Assembly (NCBI RefSeq): GCF_017308985.1
Contig: NZ_JADWPE010000007.1
Location: forward strand, 124,001-188,000
Origin: Lysobacter changpingensis
GTDB lineage: Bacteria; Pseudomonadota; Gammaproteobacteria; Xanthomonadales; Xanthomonadaceae
Direction of reading: 5' to 3'
DNA length: 64,000 nt
Shown: piece by piece, positions 17,149-25,423 of the stretch
Position numbering within the stretch: position 1 is the first letter of the stretch
Layout of the letters: every line of letters starts with the position of its first letter
Position numbers and translations under genes: made by a program
The notes under the pieces: generated by a model
Told to the model about the DNA's origin: nothing
The model's database searches: none
What the model saw: only the letters and a program-made list of their open reading frames with translations

Positions 17149-18770
17149 ATCGACCGCGCGGTATTGATGACGTTGATTCCGTTGAACCGCGCCGTAGCCG
17201 CGCCGTGCGACACCGCCGAGACCTGGCTCGGCTGGCCCTTGCCGTCGAAGAACGAACCGTTGAGGCGGAAGTCGCGCTCGTCGCAGATCGCCACGCACGC
17301 GTTCCAGAATTCCGGCGTGCGGATCTGGTACGCGGCGTCTTCAACCAGGCCGGTGACCTTGCCGTTCCTGATCTCGTAGAACAGCTGGCCGCCGAACTGC
17401 GCGTTGTAGCGCTGCTGGTCGATGGAATACGACCCGCGGCCGTGCACATACAGGCCGTTTTCGACGTCCTTGACCATGTCGGCGACGCTGAGCGGCGTCT
17501 TGCCCGGCATCAGCGAAACGTTCGCCATGCGCTGGAACTGCACGCTCGACCACGAATCGGCGTAGCTGCAACCGTGCGATTCGGTGTGGCCGAGGATGTG
17601 CGCTTCATCGCGCGTGGCCTGGTAATCGACGAGTACACCATCGCGCACCAGGTCCCACTGCTTCGTCTTCACGCCTTCGTCGTCGTAACCGACCGCGCCG
17701 AGGCTGCCCGGACGCGTCTTGTCGGCGACGAAGTTGACGATGTCGCTGCCCCACTTGTAGCCCGCGTCGCGCTTGTCGAGCGTGGCGAAGCTGGTGCCGG
17801 CGTAATTGGCTTCGTAGCCGAGCACGCGGTCGAGTTCGAGCGGATGGCCGACGTTCTCGTGGATGGTGAGGAACAGGTTCGTCGGGTCGATGACCAGGTC
17901 GTACTTGCCCGGCTTCACCGACGGTGCCTTGAGCTTCGCGCGTGCGTCACGCGCGGCCTGCACCGCGTCTTCCACCACGTCGTAGCTGGTGGCGTATGCG
18001 GTGATGCCGCCGGGCAGCGCGCGCTTGCCGGCCGCCGCGCCGTCCAGGTATTCGTAGCCCATGCCCATCGGTGCGGACAGGCCATTGCGCGTGCGGAACT
18101 TGCCGCTCGCCTTGTCCACCGCGGTGGCCGTCACCGGCAGCCAGATGCGGTGGATGTCCTGGCCGACGTAGCTGCCATCGGTGGACGCGAAGTACTTCTG
18201 TTCGTTGATGAGGAACAGCGTGGAGTTGAAGAAATCCGCGCCGGCCTTCATCGCCGCGGCATTGACCGACAGCAGCAGGTCGACCTTGTCCTTGATCGGC
18301 ACTTCCATGCCGTTCTTGCGGATAGGCGTGGCCCAGCGCACCTCGCCCAATGCGGGCGTGGGCGCCAGTTCGACCTTGCGCGTCTGGTTGCGCGCGTTGG
18401 CCTTCGCGATCGACAACGCGGTGCGCGTCGCCTGCGCGACGGCTTCCGGCGTCTGCACGTGCGTGGCGGCGAAACCCCACGCGCCGTCGGCGAGCACGCG
18501 CACGCCGACGCCGGAAGACTCGGCGTTGACGACGTTCTCCACGCGCGCTTCGCGGGTGATGACCGACTGGCGCAGGTAACGGCCGATGCGCACGTCGGAA
18601 TACTGCGCGCCGCCAGCACGGGCCGTAGCGAGCGCGGCGTCGGCGAGCTGCCGACGACGCGCATGATCGACCGGTTCCAGCAGCGCTTCCGCAGCAACGC
18701 TGCGCCCGAACGGGAGCAGCGCGCCTGCCGTGGTCAAACCGGTAAAGCTGAGGAAATCACGACGTTGCAC
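17145..18770 (-). CDS. Tat-exported TldD-like metallopeptidase (copy A)
   Basis: 541-residue member of the TldD/PmbA (peptidase U62) family. It starts MQRRDFLSFTGLTTAG, a twin-arginine (RRDFL) signal with hydrophobic core and AAEA-type cleavage site. The zinc motif HExxxH is intact as HENVGHPLE near residue 320, followed by DRVLGYEANYAGTSF. E. coli TldD is cytosolic, so a Tat signal implies periplasmic action here. It lies 15 nt after the TldE-like gene and overlaps the DUF4159 gene by 4 nt. It is a close paralogue of the gene at 20144-21772, co-linear over its full length. Substrate unknown; E. coli TldD/E matures microcin B17 and degrades CcdA. Confidence 0.92.
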   Translation of the reverse strand: MQRRDFLSFTGLTTAGALLPFGRSVAAEALLEPVDHARRRQLADAALATARAGGAQYSDVRIGRYLRQSVITREARVENVVNAESSGVGVRVLADGAWGFAATHVQTPEAVAQATRTALSIAKANARNQTRKVELAPTPALGEVRWATPIRKNGMEVPIKDKVDLLLSVNAAAMKAGADFFNSTLFLINEQKYFASTDGSYVGQDIHRIWLPVTATAVDKASGKFRTRNGLSAPMGMGYEYLDGAAAGKRALPGGITAYATSYDVVEDAVQAARDARAKLKAPSVKPGKYDLVIDPTNLFLTIHENVGHPLELDRVLGYEANYAGTSFATLDKRDAGYKWGSDIVNFVADKTRPGSLGAVGYDDEGVKTKQWDLVRDGVLVDYQATRDEAHILGHTESHGCSYADSWSSVQFQRMANVSLMPGKTPLSVADMVKDVENGLYVHGRGSYSIDQQRYNAQFGGQLFYEIRNGKVTGLVEDAAYQIRTPEFWNACVAICDERDFRLNGSFFDGKGQPSQVSAVSHGAATARFNGINVINTARSI

Positions 18771-18785
18771 GATCGAACTTCCCCG

Positions 18786-20120
18786 TCACACCGCGTCGGA
18801 AAGCGAGGTGAAGGTGAAATCGCGCAGCTTCATCGGCGGGATCATCATCACGAACGAGGATTCGTCGCCGGCCACGCGCACCGGACGGCCGAGTTCCTCG
18901 ATGTTGTTGAGCATGATCACCGGCGACTCGTTGAAGCGGAAGTTCTTCACCGGGTGCTTGATCTGGCCGTTCTCGATGTAGAAGGTGCCGTCGCGCGTGA
19001 GGCCGGTCAGCAGCACGGTCTGCGGATCGACCATGCGGATGTACCAGGTGCGCGTGACGAGGATGCCCTTCTGCGTGCCGCGCACCAGGTCGGCCGTGGA
19101 CTTGTCGCCGCCGGCGACCAGCAGGTTGCCCGGCTCGCCCACGGCGCGCTTGCCCTGCTTCTTGGCCCAGTAGCGCGAGTAGTTGAGCGCGACGACCTTG
19201 CCGTTCTCGACGATGTTCATCTTCTCGCGCGGCAGGCCTTCGGAATCCCACGGCAGCACCGGCGCGCGCGGATCCCACGGGTCGGCGCTGATGTTCACGC
19301 GCGAGTCGTAGACCTGCTCGCCAAGCTTGTTGCCGCCGCCCTTCTTCGACAGGAAGCTGCGGCCTTCATCGGCCTGGCGCGCGTCGAAGAAATTCATCAT
19401 GAACGAGATCAGGCCCGCGGCCGCAGCCGGTTCCAGGATCACGGTGTACTTGCCCGGCTCCAGCGCCTTGGCTTCGGCCGATTCGGTGGCCTTGCGCATG
19501 GCGGTGCGGATGTCGGCGTCGGCCTTGAAGTCGGACGCGTCCTTGAGGTTGCGACCGACCCAGCCCGAACCGCGGCCGTCTTCGGTGCGCACGGTGCAGG
19601 TGTAGTTGAAGTTCGCGCCGCGCTGGTAGGCGAAGTTGCCGTTGGAGTTGGCGATGGCCACGAAGTTCTGGCCGTCTTCCAGAAAGCCCGCGGCGATCAG
19701 CTTCTCGCCCTTGCACGGGCCGATGGAATCGGCCGCCACCTTGGCGCGGTATTCCGGCGTGATGCCCGCGGTGGATTCGCTGAAGGTCGGGCTCGGCTTG
19801 TAGGTCTGCTTCTCGATCGCCGGCATGAACTCCGGGTTTTCCGGCGCCAGGCGCGCGAGGTCCTCGGCGCGGCGCACGACGCGTTCGAGCGAGGCGTCGT
19901 CGAACTCGTTGATGGTCGCGGTGCCCACGCGATTGCCGAAGGCGACTTCGACCGCGAGTTCGGTGTTGTCGACGATGCCGCTGGTGGAGATGTTGTTCAG
20001 CGCGAAACGGATGTTGCCGTCGACCGAGCCCGACAGCGTCGCGCTGATCTGGTCGGCCTTGGACAGCTTGATGACCTTGTCCAGGATGGCCTTGGACTGT
20101 TCTTCGGTGAAGATGCTCAT
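18786..20120 (-). CDS. TldE/PmbA-like protein
   Basis: 444 residues, standard length for the TldE (PmbA) subunit of the TldD-TldE heterodimer. It contains GRGSGWVGRNLKD, LEPAAAAGLISFMMNFFDARQADEGRS (written in part) and VTRTWYIRMVDPQT. As expected for TldE it lacks the HExxxH zinc motif, which is supplied by TldD. No signal peptide or twin-arginine motif is present, although both TldD copies that flank it carry one; co-export as a passenger of TldD is one explanation. It is 23 nt after one tldD copy and 15 nt before the other, all on the minus strand, so a single operon is likely. Confidence 0.92.
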   Translation of the reverse strand: MSIFTEEQSKAILDKVIKLSKADQISATLSGSVDGNIRFALNNISTSGIVDNTELAVEVAFGNRVGTATINEFDDASLERVVRRAEDLARLAPENPEFMPAIEKQTYKPSPTFSESTAGITPEYRAKVAADSIGPCKGEKLIAAGFLEDGQNFVAIANSNGNFAYQRGANFNYTCTVRTEDGRGSGWVGRNLKDASDFKADADIRTAMRKATESAEAKALEPGKYTVILEPAAAAGLISFMMNFFDARQADEGRSFLSKKGGGNKLGEQVYDSRVNISADPWDPRAPVLPWDSEGLPREKMNIVENGKVVALNYSRYWAKKQGKRAVGEPGNLLVAGGDKSTADLVRGTQKGILVTRTWYIRMVDPQTVLLTGLTRDGTFYIENGQIKHPVKNFRFNESPVIMLNNIEELGRPVRVAGDESSFVMMIPPMKLRDFTFTSLSDAV

Positions 20121-20143
20121 TTATTCAGTTCTCCAGCGCGCGA

Positions 20144-21772
20144 TCAGCCGAGGCTGCGGGCGGTGTTGATGACGTTGATGCCGTTGAAGCGCGCCGTGCT
20201 CGAACCGTGCGAGACCGCCGAGACCTGGCCCGGCTGGCCCTTGCCGTCGAAGAACGAACCGCCGAGGCGATAGTCGCTTTCGTCGCAGACGGCGGCGCAG
20301 GCGTTCCAGAATTCCGGCGTGCGGATCTGGTAGGCGACGTCCTCGATCTGCTGGGTGATCTTGCCGTTCTTGATCTCGTAGAACAGCTGGCCGCCGAACT
20401 GCGCGTTGTAACGCTGCTGGTCGATGGAGAACGAGCCGTCGCCGATGATGTAGATGCCGTTCTCGACGTCCTTGATCATGTCGGCGACCGACAGCTTGTT
20501 CTTGCCCGGCGCCAGCGACACGTTGGCCATGCGCTGGAACTGCACGCTCGACCACGAGTCGGCGTAGCAGCAGCCGTCGGATTCGGTCTTGCCGAGGATG
20601 TGGGCCTGGTCGCGGATGGTCTGGTAGTCGACCAGCTTGCCGTCGCTGATGAGGTCCCACTTCTTGGTCTTCACGCCTTCGTCGTCGTAACCGACGGCGC
20701 CGAGGCTGCCCGGCTGGATCTTGTCGGCGAAGATGTTGACGATGCCGCTGCCGTACTGGAAGCGCTCCTTCTGCTTGTCCAGCGTGGCGAAGCTGGTGCC
20801 GGCGTAGTTGGCTTCGTAGCCGAGCACGCGGTCGAGTTCGAGCGGATGGCCGACCGACTCGTGGATGGTGAGCCAGGTGTGCGACGGATCGAGCACGAGG
20901 TCGTACTTGCCGGGCTTGACCGACGGCGCCTTCAGCTTGGCCTTCGCCTGCTTTGCGGCGGCGATGGCGTCTTCCTTCATGTCGTACGACAGGCCGTAGT
21001 TCACCACGCCGTTCGGCGAGATGACCTTGCCCGACGATGCGCCGTCCAGGTATTCGAACCCCAGGCCCATCGGCGAGGACAGGCCGTCGCGCGTGCGGAA
21101 CTTGCCGGTGGCCTGGTCGATGGCGGTGACGGTCATCGGCGCCCAGATGCGGTGCACGTCCTGGTCGATGTAGCTGCCGTCGGTGGACGCGAAGTACTTC
21201 TGCTCGTTGACAAGGAACAGCATCGAGTTGACGAAGTTGGCGCCGGCGTTGATCGCCGCGGCGTTCACGCCCAGCAGCAGGTCGGCCTTGTCTTTCAGCG
21301 GCACTTCCATCGCGTTCTTCTTGATCGGCGTCTTCCACGACACCTCGCCCACGCCAGGCGCCTTGGCCAGCTGGACCGGCGTGGTCTGCATCTTCGCGTT
21401 GGCCTTGGCGATCGCTGCGGCCTGCTGCGCGGCCTTCACCACGCCCTGCGTGTTCAGTGCGTTGGTGGCGGCGAAGCCCCAGGCGCCGTTGACCAGCACG
21501 CGCACGCCGATGCCGGTGGATTCGGTGTTCACGACGTTCTGGACCTTGTCCTCGCGCGTGATGACGAACTGGCGCAGGTAACGGCCGATGCGGACGTCGG
21601 AATAGCTGGCGCCCGCGGACGTGGCGGCCTGCAGCGCGGCGTCGGCCAGCTGCTTCTTCTTGGCCACGTCGAGGGTGGTGAGCAGCTCTTCGGCGGCGAT
21701 GGCGCGGCCGAACGGCAACATCAGCCCGGCGGCACCGATGCCGGACATGGTGAGGAAGGAACGTCTATCCAC
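20144..21772 (-). CDS. Tat-exported TldD-like metallopeptidase (copy B)
   Basis: 542 residues from a GTG start at 21772. That start was chosen because the protein then begins MDRRSFLTMSGIGAAG, matching the twin-arginine signal and full length of its paralogue; the longer frame to 21838 would bury the signal. HExxxH is present as HESVGHPLE, with DRVLGYEANYAGTSF after it. The distal motif ESDGCCYADSW replaces ESHGCSYADSW of copy A, one of few differences near the likely active site. First gene of the tldD-tldE-tldD-DUF4159 operon. The duplication is old enough for the N-terminal halves to have diverged. Confidence 0.9.
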   Translation of the reverse strand: MDRRSFLTMSGIGAAGLMLPFGRAIAAEELLTTLDVAKKKQLADAALQAATSAGASYSDVRIGRYLRQFVITREDKVQNVVNTESTGIGVRVLVNGAWGFAATNALNTQGVVKAAQQAAAIAKANAKMQTTPVQLAKAPGVGEVSWKTPIKKNAMEVPLKDKADLLLGVNAAAINAGANFVNSMLFLVNEQKYFASTDGSYIDQDVHRIWAPMTVTAIDQATGKFRTRDGLSSPMGLGFEYLDGASSGKVISPNGVVNYGLSYDMKEDAIAAAKQAKAKLKAPSVKPGKYDLVLDPSHTWLTIHESVGHPLELDRVLGYEANYAGTSFATLDKQKERFQYGSGIVNIFADKIQPGSLGAVGYDDEGVKTKKWDLISDGKLVDYQTIRDQAHILGKTESDGCCYADSWSSVQFQRMANVSLAPGKNKLSVADMIKDVENGIYIIGDGSFSIDQQRYNAQFGGQLFYEIKNGKITQQIEDVAYQIRTPEFWNACAAVCDESDYRLGGSFFDGKGQPGQVSAVSHGSSTARFNGINVINTARSLG

Positions 21773-22172
21773 TGTTGTAGTACCCCCGGAGTGGGCCCGC
21801 GGACGCCGGAACGGCGGGCGGGCAGGCGATCGAGACAAAATCGCACCGACTGTGGGTGGGGGGCTCGGGGGCCGTCAAGTGACGAACGGGCTATAGGGGC
21901 GCCCTCCACGGCCGGGCGCGGATGGAACTGTGCGCTCGGTTCGCCGGCGCGCGGACAGGATCGAGCCACTGTGCGGAGTCGGGCCGTTCGCTGGGATGTG
22001 ATGGCGCGCGGGCGCGATGTTCCTGAACCCGAGCGCCAGCGGTGGGCTCACTCGGCAACGCACGGGGGAGCCGCCCGGTGCGAGCGATCACCGCGACAGG
22101 AGTGGCAGCCGTCTTCCCGGCCCGGAGCGCGCGACGCACGGAGACGATGCGTCGCGGCTCCGTGAGGTCGGG
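21773..22172. other. 400-bp intergenic region before tldD copy B
   Basis: No gene is supported here. The right part holds the hairpin at 22123-22162; the left part presumably contains the promoter of the minus-strand tldD operon, but no clear -35/-10 pair was recognised. Small open frames across it have no ribosome site or recognisable product. Confidence 0.4.
22123..22162 (-). terminator. Long G/C hairpin after the SdrD_B-like gene
   Basis: Near-perfect stem CGGAGC-GC-GCGACGCA (22123-22138) with TGCGTCGC-G-GCTCCG (22148-22162), 9-nt loop, beginning 10 nt past the stop of the minus-strand gene at 22173. There is no T-run, so it is a strong stem but an atypical terminator. Confidence 0.55.
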
Positions 22173-23060
22173 TCAGTAGAACGTGCGCGTGCACGGCGTG
22201 ACCGGGATGATGTTCGCGCCGTTGTTGAGCTGGTCGAGCCAGGTCTTCAGCGTGGCCTGCTCATCGCGCTGCGAATGGCCGGAAGGCGTGTTGGGGTATA
22301 GCCCCAGCGACGCATTGGCATCGTCCATCAGCTCGTTGATGGTGCACTTGCAGGGCAGGAAGTAGGCATCGCCGTCGACGAAGCCGGCTTCGACGTTCAA
22401 CGTCATCGCGGCCAGTTGCACCGAGAGCATGTAGGCCATGTTGACCGAGTTGCCGCCCAGCAGCCAGGCGCGGAAGCCGTCGTAGTTGAGCGGATCGAAT
22501 GCGGTGCCGCTCGCGCCGACCAGGTTGAGCGTGGAGAGCAGGCCCAGTTCGGTCGCCATTTCGCCGCCGTCGTTCATGCGGTCCTGGCCGTTCTTGTTGC
22601 TCCAGAAACCGAGCGTGTGGCCGCCGCTTCCCTTCTTGCAGTAATTGCCGAAGTACACGGTCACCGTCTTGCACGGCACGATGGAGAAGTTCTTCGGGTT
22701 GACCGGAACGCCGTTCACGCGTGGCGCGGTCTGCACCCAGTTGGACTGGAGCGGCGTGGCTTCGAGCACCGAATAACCCGAGCCGCCGGTGAGCCCCGAC
22801 CAGACGGCGGTGGTGTTCCTCGTGCTCGTGGTGCCGTTGGGGCGTGTGAGCGTCATCGGCCAGCCGGTGAGGAACGGCTCGCCGGTGTCGCGCACGCCGT
22901 TGGCGTTGGCGTCGTAGAACTTCTTCACCACGACCGAGCCGGTGTAGGGATTGACCGTGGTTGCGGTCTGCGCGAAGGCGGCACCGGCGAAAGTGCCGAG
23001 AACAAGCACGGCGCTGGCGATCGCCGGGAGACGATGCCGGGGATGGGTACGGAGTTTCAT
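22173..23060 (-). CDS. Secreted SdrD_B-like protein of unknown function
   Basis: 295 residues with a Sec signal peptide (RLPAIASAVLVLGTFAGAAFAQ). A prealbumin-like SdrD_B/Cna_B-type module follows (SVVVKKFYDANANGVRDTGEP; calcium-loop-like DANANGVRD), then GGHTLGFWSNKNGQDRMNDG, a motif shared by assorted secreted proteins from many phyla. Four Cys sit in CKTVTVYFGNYC and CKC, with a further one near the C-terminus (PCTRTF). No LPXTG, PEP-CTERM or transmembrane anchor is seen, so it is probably released or held in the periplasm or on the surface. ATG at 23060 was chosen over the open upstream frame because it starts the signal peptide. Function is unassigned. Confidence 0.7.
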   Translation of the reverse strand: MKLRTHPRHRLPAIASAVLVLGTFAGAAFAQTATTVNPYTGSVVVKKFYDANANGVRDTGEPFLTGWPMTLTRPNGTTSTRNTTAVWSGLTGGSGYSVLEATPLQSNWVQTAPRVNGVPVNPKNFSIVPCKTVTVYFGNYCKKGSGGHTLGFWSNKNGQDRMNDGGEMATELGLLSTLNLVGASGTAFDPLNYDGFRAWLLGGNSVNMAYMLSVQLAAMTLNVEAGFVDGDAYFLPCKCTINELMDDANASLGLYPNTPSGHSQRDEQATLKTWLDQLNNGANIIPVTPCTRTFY

Positions 23061-23342
23061 GGGGGATGCCCTCGAACGTGGCCCTTGGCGCCGACCTCCC
23101 TTCGTAACGCGCAACAGAGCCTGGTAAGGAACGGCCGCCCGCGTCGCACGGGCGTGGTCCTGTCGTGAACGCGCACGAGCTTCCGCAAACGTTGCGCCCT
23201 CCCTACAACGCGAGCCGATTGGCGGAGCGGACACGCGCGGCCTGCGCCGCGCGTCTGCATTCGTGCGCACGGTGAAAGCTGCATTCAGCCCATGCGCCAC
23301 ACGTCATCCACTGGCGAACTCAGCAGGGAACGTGAAGAGACC

Positions 23343-23603
23343 TCAGCGCCCGACCATGAAGCCGCTGTCGCCTTCCGTCAGCGTTCCGCCGTGATCAGTC
23401 TTGTCGCCGACCGTGGCTGCCGCCTTTCCATCGATCACGAACCCAGCCGAGCCGCTGACGATCGTCGCGCCGCAACTGGTTCTGTCGCCGACGCGGGCGA
23501 CCGCGCGGCCATTGCTGGTGAATGCGTTGGCACCCGAGACGACGGTGCCCTTGCCATGAATCGGACACTCATGCGCGTGTCCGACGAGAACGAGAGGTTT
23601 CAT
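23343..23603 (-). CDS. PAAR-domain protein (T6SS spike tip)
   Basis: 86-residue stand-alone PAAR protein: MKPLVLVGHAHECPIHGKG, then repeated beta-turn units with GDRTSCG and GDKTDHG whose His/Cys residues form the zinc-bound tip. PAAR proteins sharpen the VgrG spike of type VI secretion systems and can carry effectors; here no effector domain is attached. GGAG lies 6 nt before the ATG. It sits 66 nt after the stop of a truncated hcp on the same strand; no other T6SS genes are nearby, so it is an orphan left by a rearrangement or served by a T6SS elsewhere. Confidence 0.87.
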   Translation of the reverse strand: MKPLVLVGHAHECPIHGKGTVVSGANAFTSNGRAVARVGDRTSCGATIVSGSAGFVIDGKAAATVGDKTDHGGTLTEGDSGFMVGR

Positions 23604-23669
23604 CTTCGACTCCGAAGCATCGACTCTGGAAAGAATCGGGCGCCGCCCCACGCGGCGCCCGATCCGACA

Positions 23670-23837
23670 TCACGCCGTCAGCGGCGCGCGCCAGTCGTCC
23701 GAACCGGAGGTGCCGGCGACGGTGTGCTCCCAGGTGATCTTGCGGTAGGCCATCGACACTTCGATCAGCTGCGTGTAGTTGTCCGAGTTCCGGATCTCAA
23801 CTACCTGCTTCGCCTGCAGGCGCACGGCGTCGATATC
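23670..23837 (-). pseudogene. hcp: 3' fragment of hcp (T6SS tube protein)
   Basis: The last ~40-55 codons of an Hcp-family gene: SDNYTQLIEVSMAYRKITWE followed by HTVAGTSGSDDWRAPLTA and a stop. This matches the conserved C-terminal strands of Hcp tube proteins. Upstream the frame stays open but the text stops resembling Hcp near 23837, and roughly the first two thirds of the gene (Hcp is ~160-170 residues) are gone. The loss coincides with the start of the accessory island, so the island junction or a later deletion removed the 5' part. It cannot make a functional tube. Confidence 0.72.
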
Positions 23838-23846
23838 GGTGCCCTC

Positions 23847-24080
23847 GTGTTGGGGCAGACATCGGCCCACGCCGGTCGGGCGAGCGCAGTAGCACTCGAG
23901 ATGTGCGTGGCCGCCTTTCGGACCGTCGACGAGTTCGCGCGGACCGCCAGCGGTGATCCGCTCCCCTACCCGGAGCGGGAGCGGTTCTTCGCCTTCCTTT
24001 GCTCGACCTTGATGCAGGACGATTCGAACGAATCGACCACAACGCTCAAGGAACGCCTGATCAGGTTGATGAGCGCATGA
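23847..24080 (+). CDS. Small ORF at the island's left edge, possibly a 3' remnant
   Basis: 77 codons from a GTG at 23847; the frame is open further left but runs into the hcp fragment on the other strand, so the real start may be lost. The C-terminal part looks protein-like (FRTVDEFARTASGDPLPYPE; KERLIRLMSA). I recognise no family. Its stop overlaps the next gene as ATGA, which argues that it was a translated member of the operon. It may be the 3' end of a longer gene whose start was removed by the event that truncated hcp. Confidence 0.45.
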   Translation: MLGQTSAHAGRASAVALEMCVAAFRTVDEFARTASGDPLPYPERERFFAFLCSTLMQDDSNESTTTLKERLIRLMSA

Positions 24081-24796
24081 GCTATAGCCAAGCATTCCAG
24101 CGAGTGATCGTCGCCTTTTCCACACTGCTCCGCGACGCCTGGGCCGGTGTCTTTGCACTGGTATTCGCGAAGAGGCCGAGAACCCTGCGACGCTCTTTTG
24201 CAGCCATCGGAAGCAAACTGGACACATTCTTCTCTGGCGTCTGGTGGTGGCATGCACGCCGATACATGATGGAGAAGCGACTCGGCCAGGCACTTGAACG
24301 ATTCGGGGATAATTCGATTGCTGCCCGCTGGGTAACCGAGCGATACCGCGAGATGCACTTCGCGGTGACGTACTGGCGAAGCGCACCCGCGCTCGTCCGA
24401 CGCGCGGCACTCGCTGCACGCGAAGCCGGCGTATCTGTGAGCGACCTTCGACTGATCGTGCTCAATACCGACCTGCGTATGCGGCGCAACAAGGTCTTTC
24501 TTCGCCGATCGACCCTCATGCGCGTGCTATCCGCCGCATTCGCCACGATCGTATGCGTGCATTGGGTTCTGATGAACTGCCTCGTCGTGCTTGCACTTGG
24601 GGCGGCATGGCTCAAGGTCCTCGCGATCGTGTGCATCTTCGTCGTCTATGCGACGCTGTATCGAGGCTGGAGCCTCTTCGGGTACCGCGCGATAGCTGCC
24701 GTCGACCGATCAGGAAATCTGCTGGATCAGGTTTGCGTACAAACCCAGAATGCACACGCTGCAGATCCGCAACCAACTGTGCTCAAACGCCGCTGA
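24077..24796 (+). CDS. Hypothetical two-TM membrane protein
   Basis: 239 residues, no recognised family. The first ~165 residues are basic/aromatic and helical (FSGVWWWHARRYMMEKRLG; RAALAAREAGVSVSDLRLIV). Two adjacent transmembrane helices follow at roughly 170-220 (LSAAFATIVCVHWVLMNCLV and WLKVLAIVCIFVVYATLYRG). A cytosolic tail ends QPTVLKRR. The start overlaps the stop of the small upstream ORF (ATGA) and the SPFH gene begins 27 nt after its stop, so the three look co-transcribed. Association with an SPFH protein suggests a membrane-linked complex, but that is inference only. Confidence 0.65.
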   Translation: MSYSQAFQRVIVAFSTLLRDAWAGVFALVFAKRPRTLRRSFAAIGSKLDTFFSGVWWWHARRYMMEKRLGQALERFGDNSIAARWVTERYREMHFAVTYWRSAPALVRRAALAAREAGVSVSDLRLIVLNTDLRMRRNKVFLRRSTLMRVLSAAFATIVCVHWVLMNCLVVLALGAAWLKVLAIVCIFVVYATLYRGWSLFGYRAIAAVDRSGNLLDQVCVQTQNAHAADPQPTVLKRR

Positions 24797-24823
24797 AGTT
24801 CACATCGGAGACAAGGGGAATCC

Positions 24824-25423
24824 ATGTTCGGTTTGCGCTATGTCAAAGCCAGTCCAAGCACCTACCTTATTCAATACCGCAACGGGCAACCGGTACGGGA
24901 GGGCACAGGATTGGCCTTCTTCTATTTCGCCCCCAACGCCTCCCTGGTCTCAGTGCCTCTGGAGAGCGTCGACGTTGCCTTCATGTTCAATGAGGTGAGC
25001 AGCGACTTCCAGGCCGTAACGGCGCAGGGGCAGGTGACCTATCGCGTCGCCGATCCCAAGCTCCTGGCCAGCCTGATGAACTTCACCCTCAAGCCTAACG
25101 GCGAGTATGTCTCGGAGGATCCTTCGCGACTGCCACAGCGCGTAGTCAACGCTGCACAGGTGCAGTTACGCTCGGTCCTGTCCGGGCAGACCCTGCAAGA
25201 ACTGCTGCGCGGCTCCGAACGACTGGTGCAAACCGTGCGCGAAGGTCTTCGTCGGCCGGATGGGCTTCCTGGTCTTGGGCTGGAACTGGTCAACCTCTCC
25301 GTGCTGGCCGTGCGACCTAATCCGGAAACCGCGCGCGCACTAGAAGCGACGGTTCCCGAGCCGGCAGCAACCGAAACGATGTACCGACGCAGTTTCCCTC
25401 GCGGAAGGGATCGCGATGAGTGA
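24824..25423 (+). CDS. SPFH (band-7/flotillin-type) domain protein, short
   Basis: 199 residues. The text follows the SPFH domain from start to end: GLRYVKASPSTYLIQYRNGQ, GTGLAFFYFAPNASLVSVPL, FQAVTAQGQVTYRVADPKLL, then VNAAQVQLRSVLSGQTLQEL and LGLELVNLSVLAVRPNPETA. SPFH proteins scaffold membrane microdomains and prohibitin-like rings. Relatives continue ~80-140 residues in a coiled-coil tail; here the frame ends at RRSFPRGRDRDE just where that tail would begin, so the protein is probably C-terminally truncated or frameshifted. It overlaps the next ORF by 8 nt (ATGAGTGA). Confidence 0.78.
   Translation: MFGLRYVKASPSTYLIQYRNGQPVREGTGLAFFYFAPNASLVSVPLESVDVAFMFNEVSSDFQAVTAQGQVTYRVADPKLLASLMNFTLKPNGEYVSEDPSRLPQRVVNAAQVQLRSVLSGQTLQELLRGSERLVQTVREGLRRPDGLPGLGLELVNLSVLAVRPNPETARALEATVPEPAATETMYRRSFPRGRDRDE

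Noticed and set aside
16328-17449. Extension of moxR by ~374 codons upstream
   Set aside because: The extension runs through the repeat hairpins and the DUF4159 gene in another frame; MoxR homologues start at 16327.
21851-21859. TGTGGGTGG, resembling the Tn7 terminal TGTGGGCGG
   Set aside because: No TnsB-type repeats follow and it is not similar to the terminus seen at 27516, so it is not accepted as the island's other end.
23848-23861. TGTTGGGGCAGACA at the island's left side as a possible transposon end
   Set aside because: Only weakly like Tn7 ends, unlike the terminus at 27516, and no internal repeats or ACGAC duplication were found.
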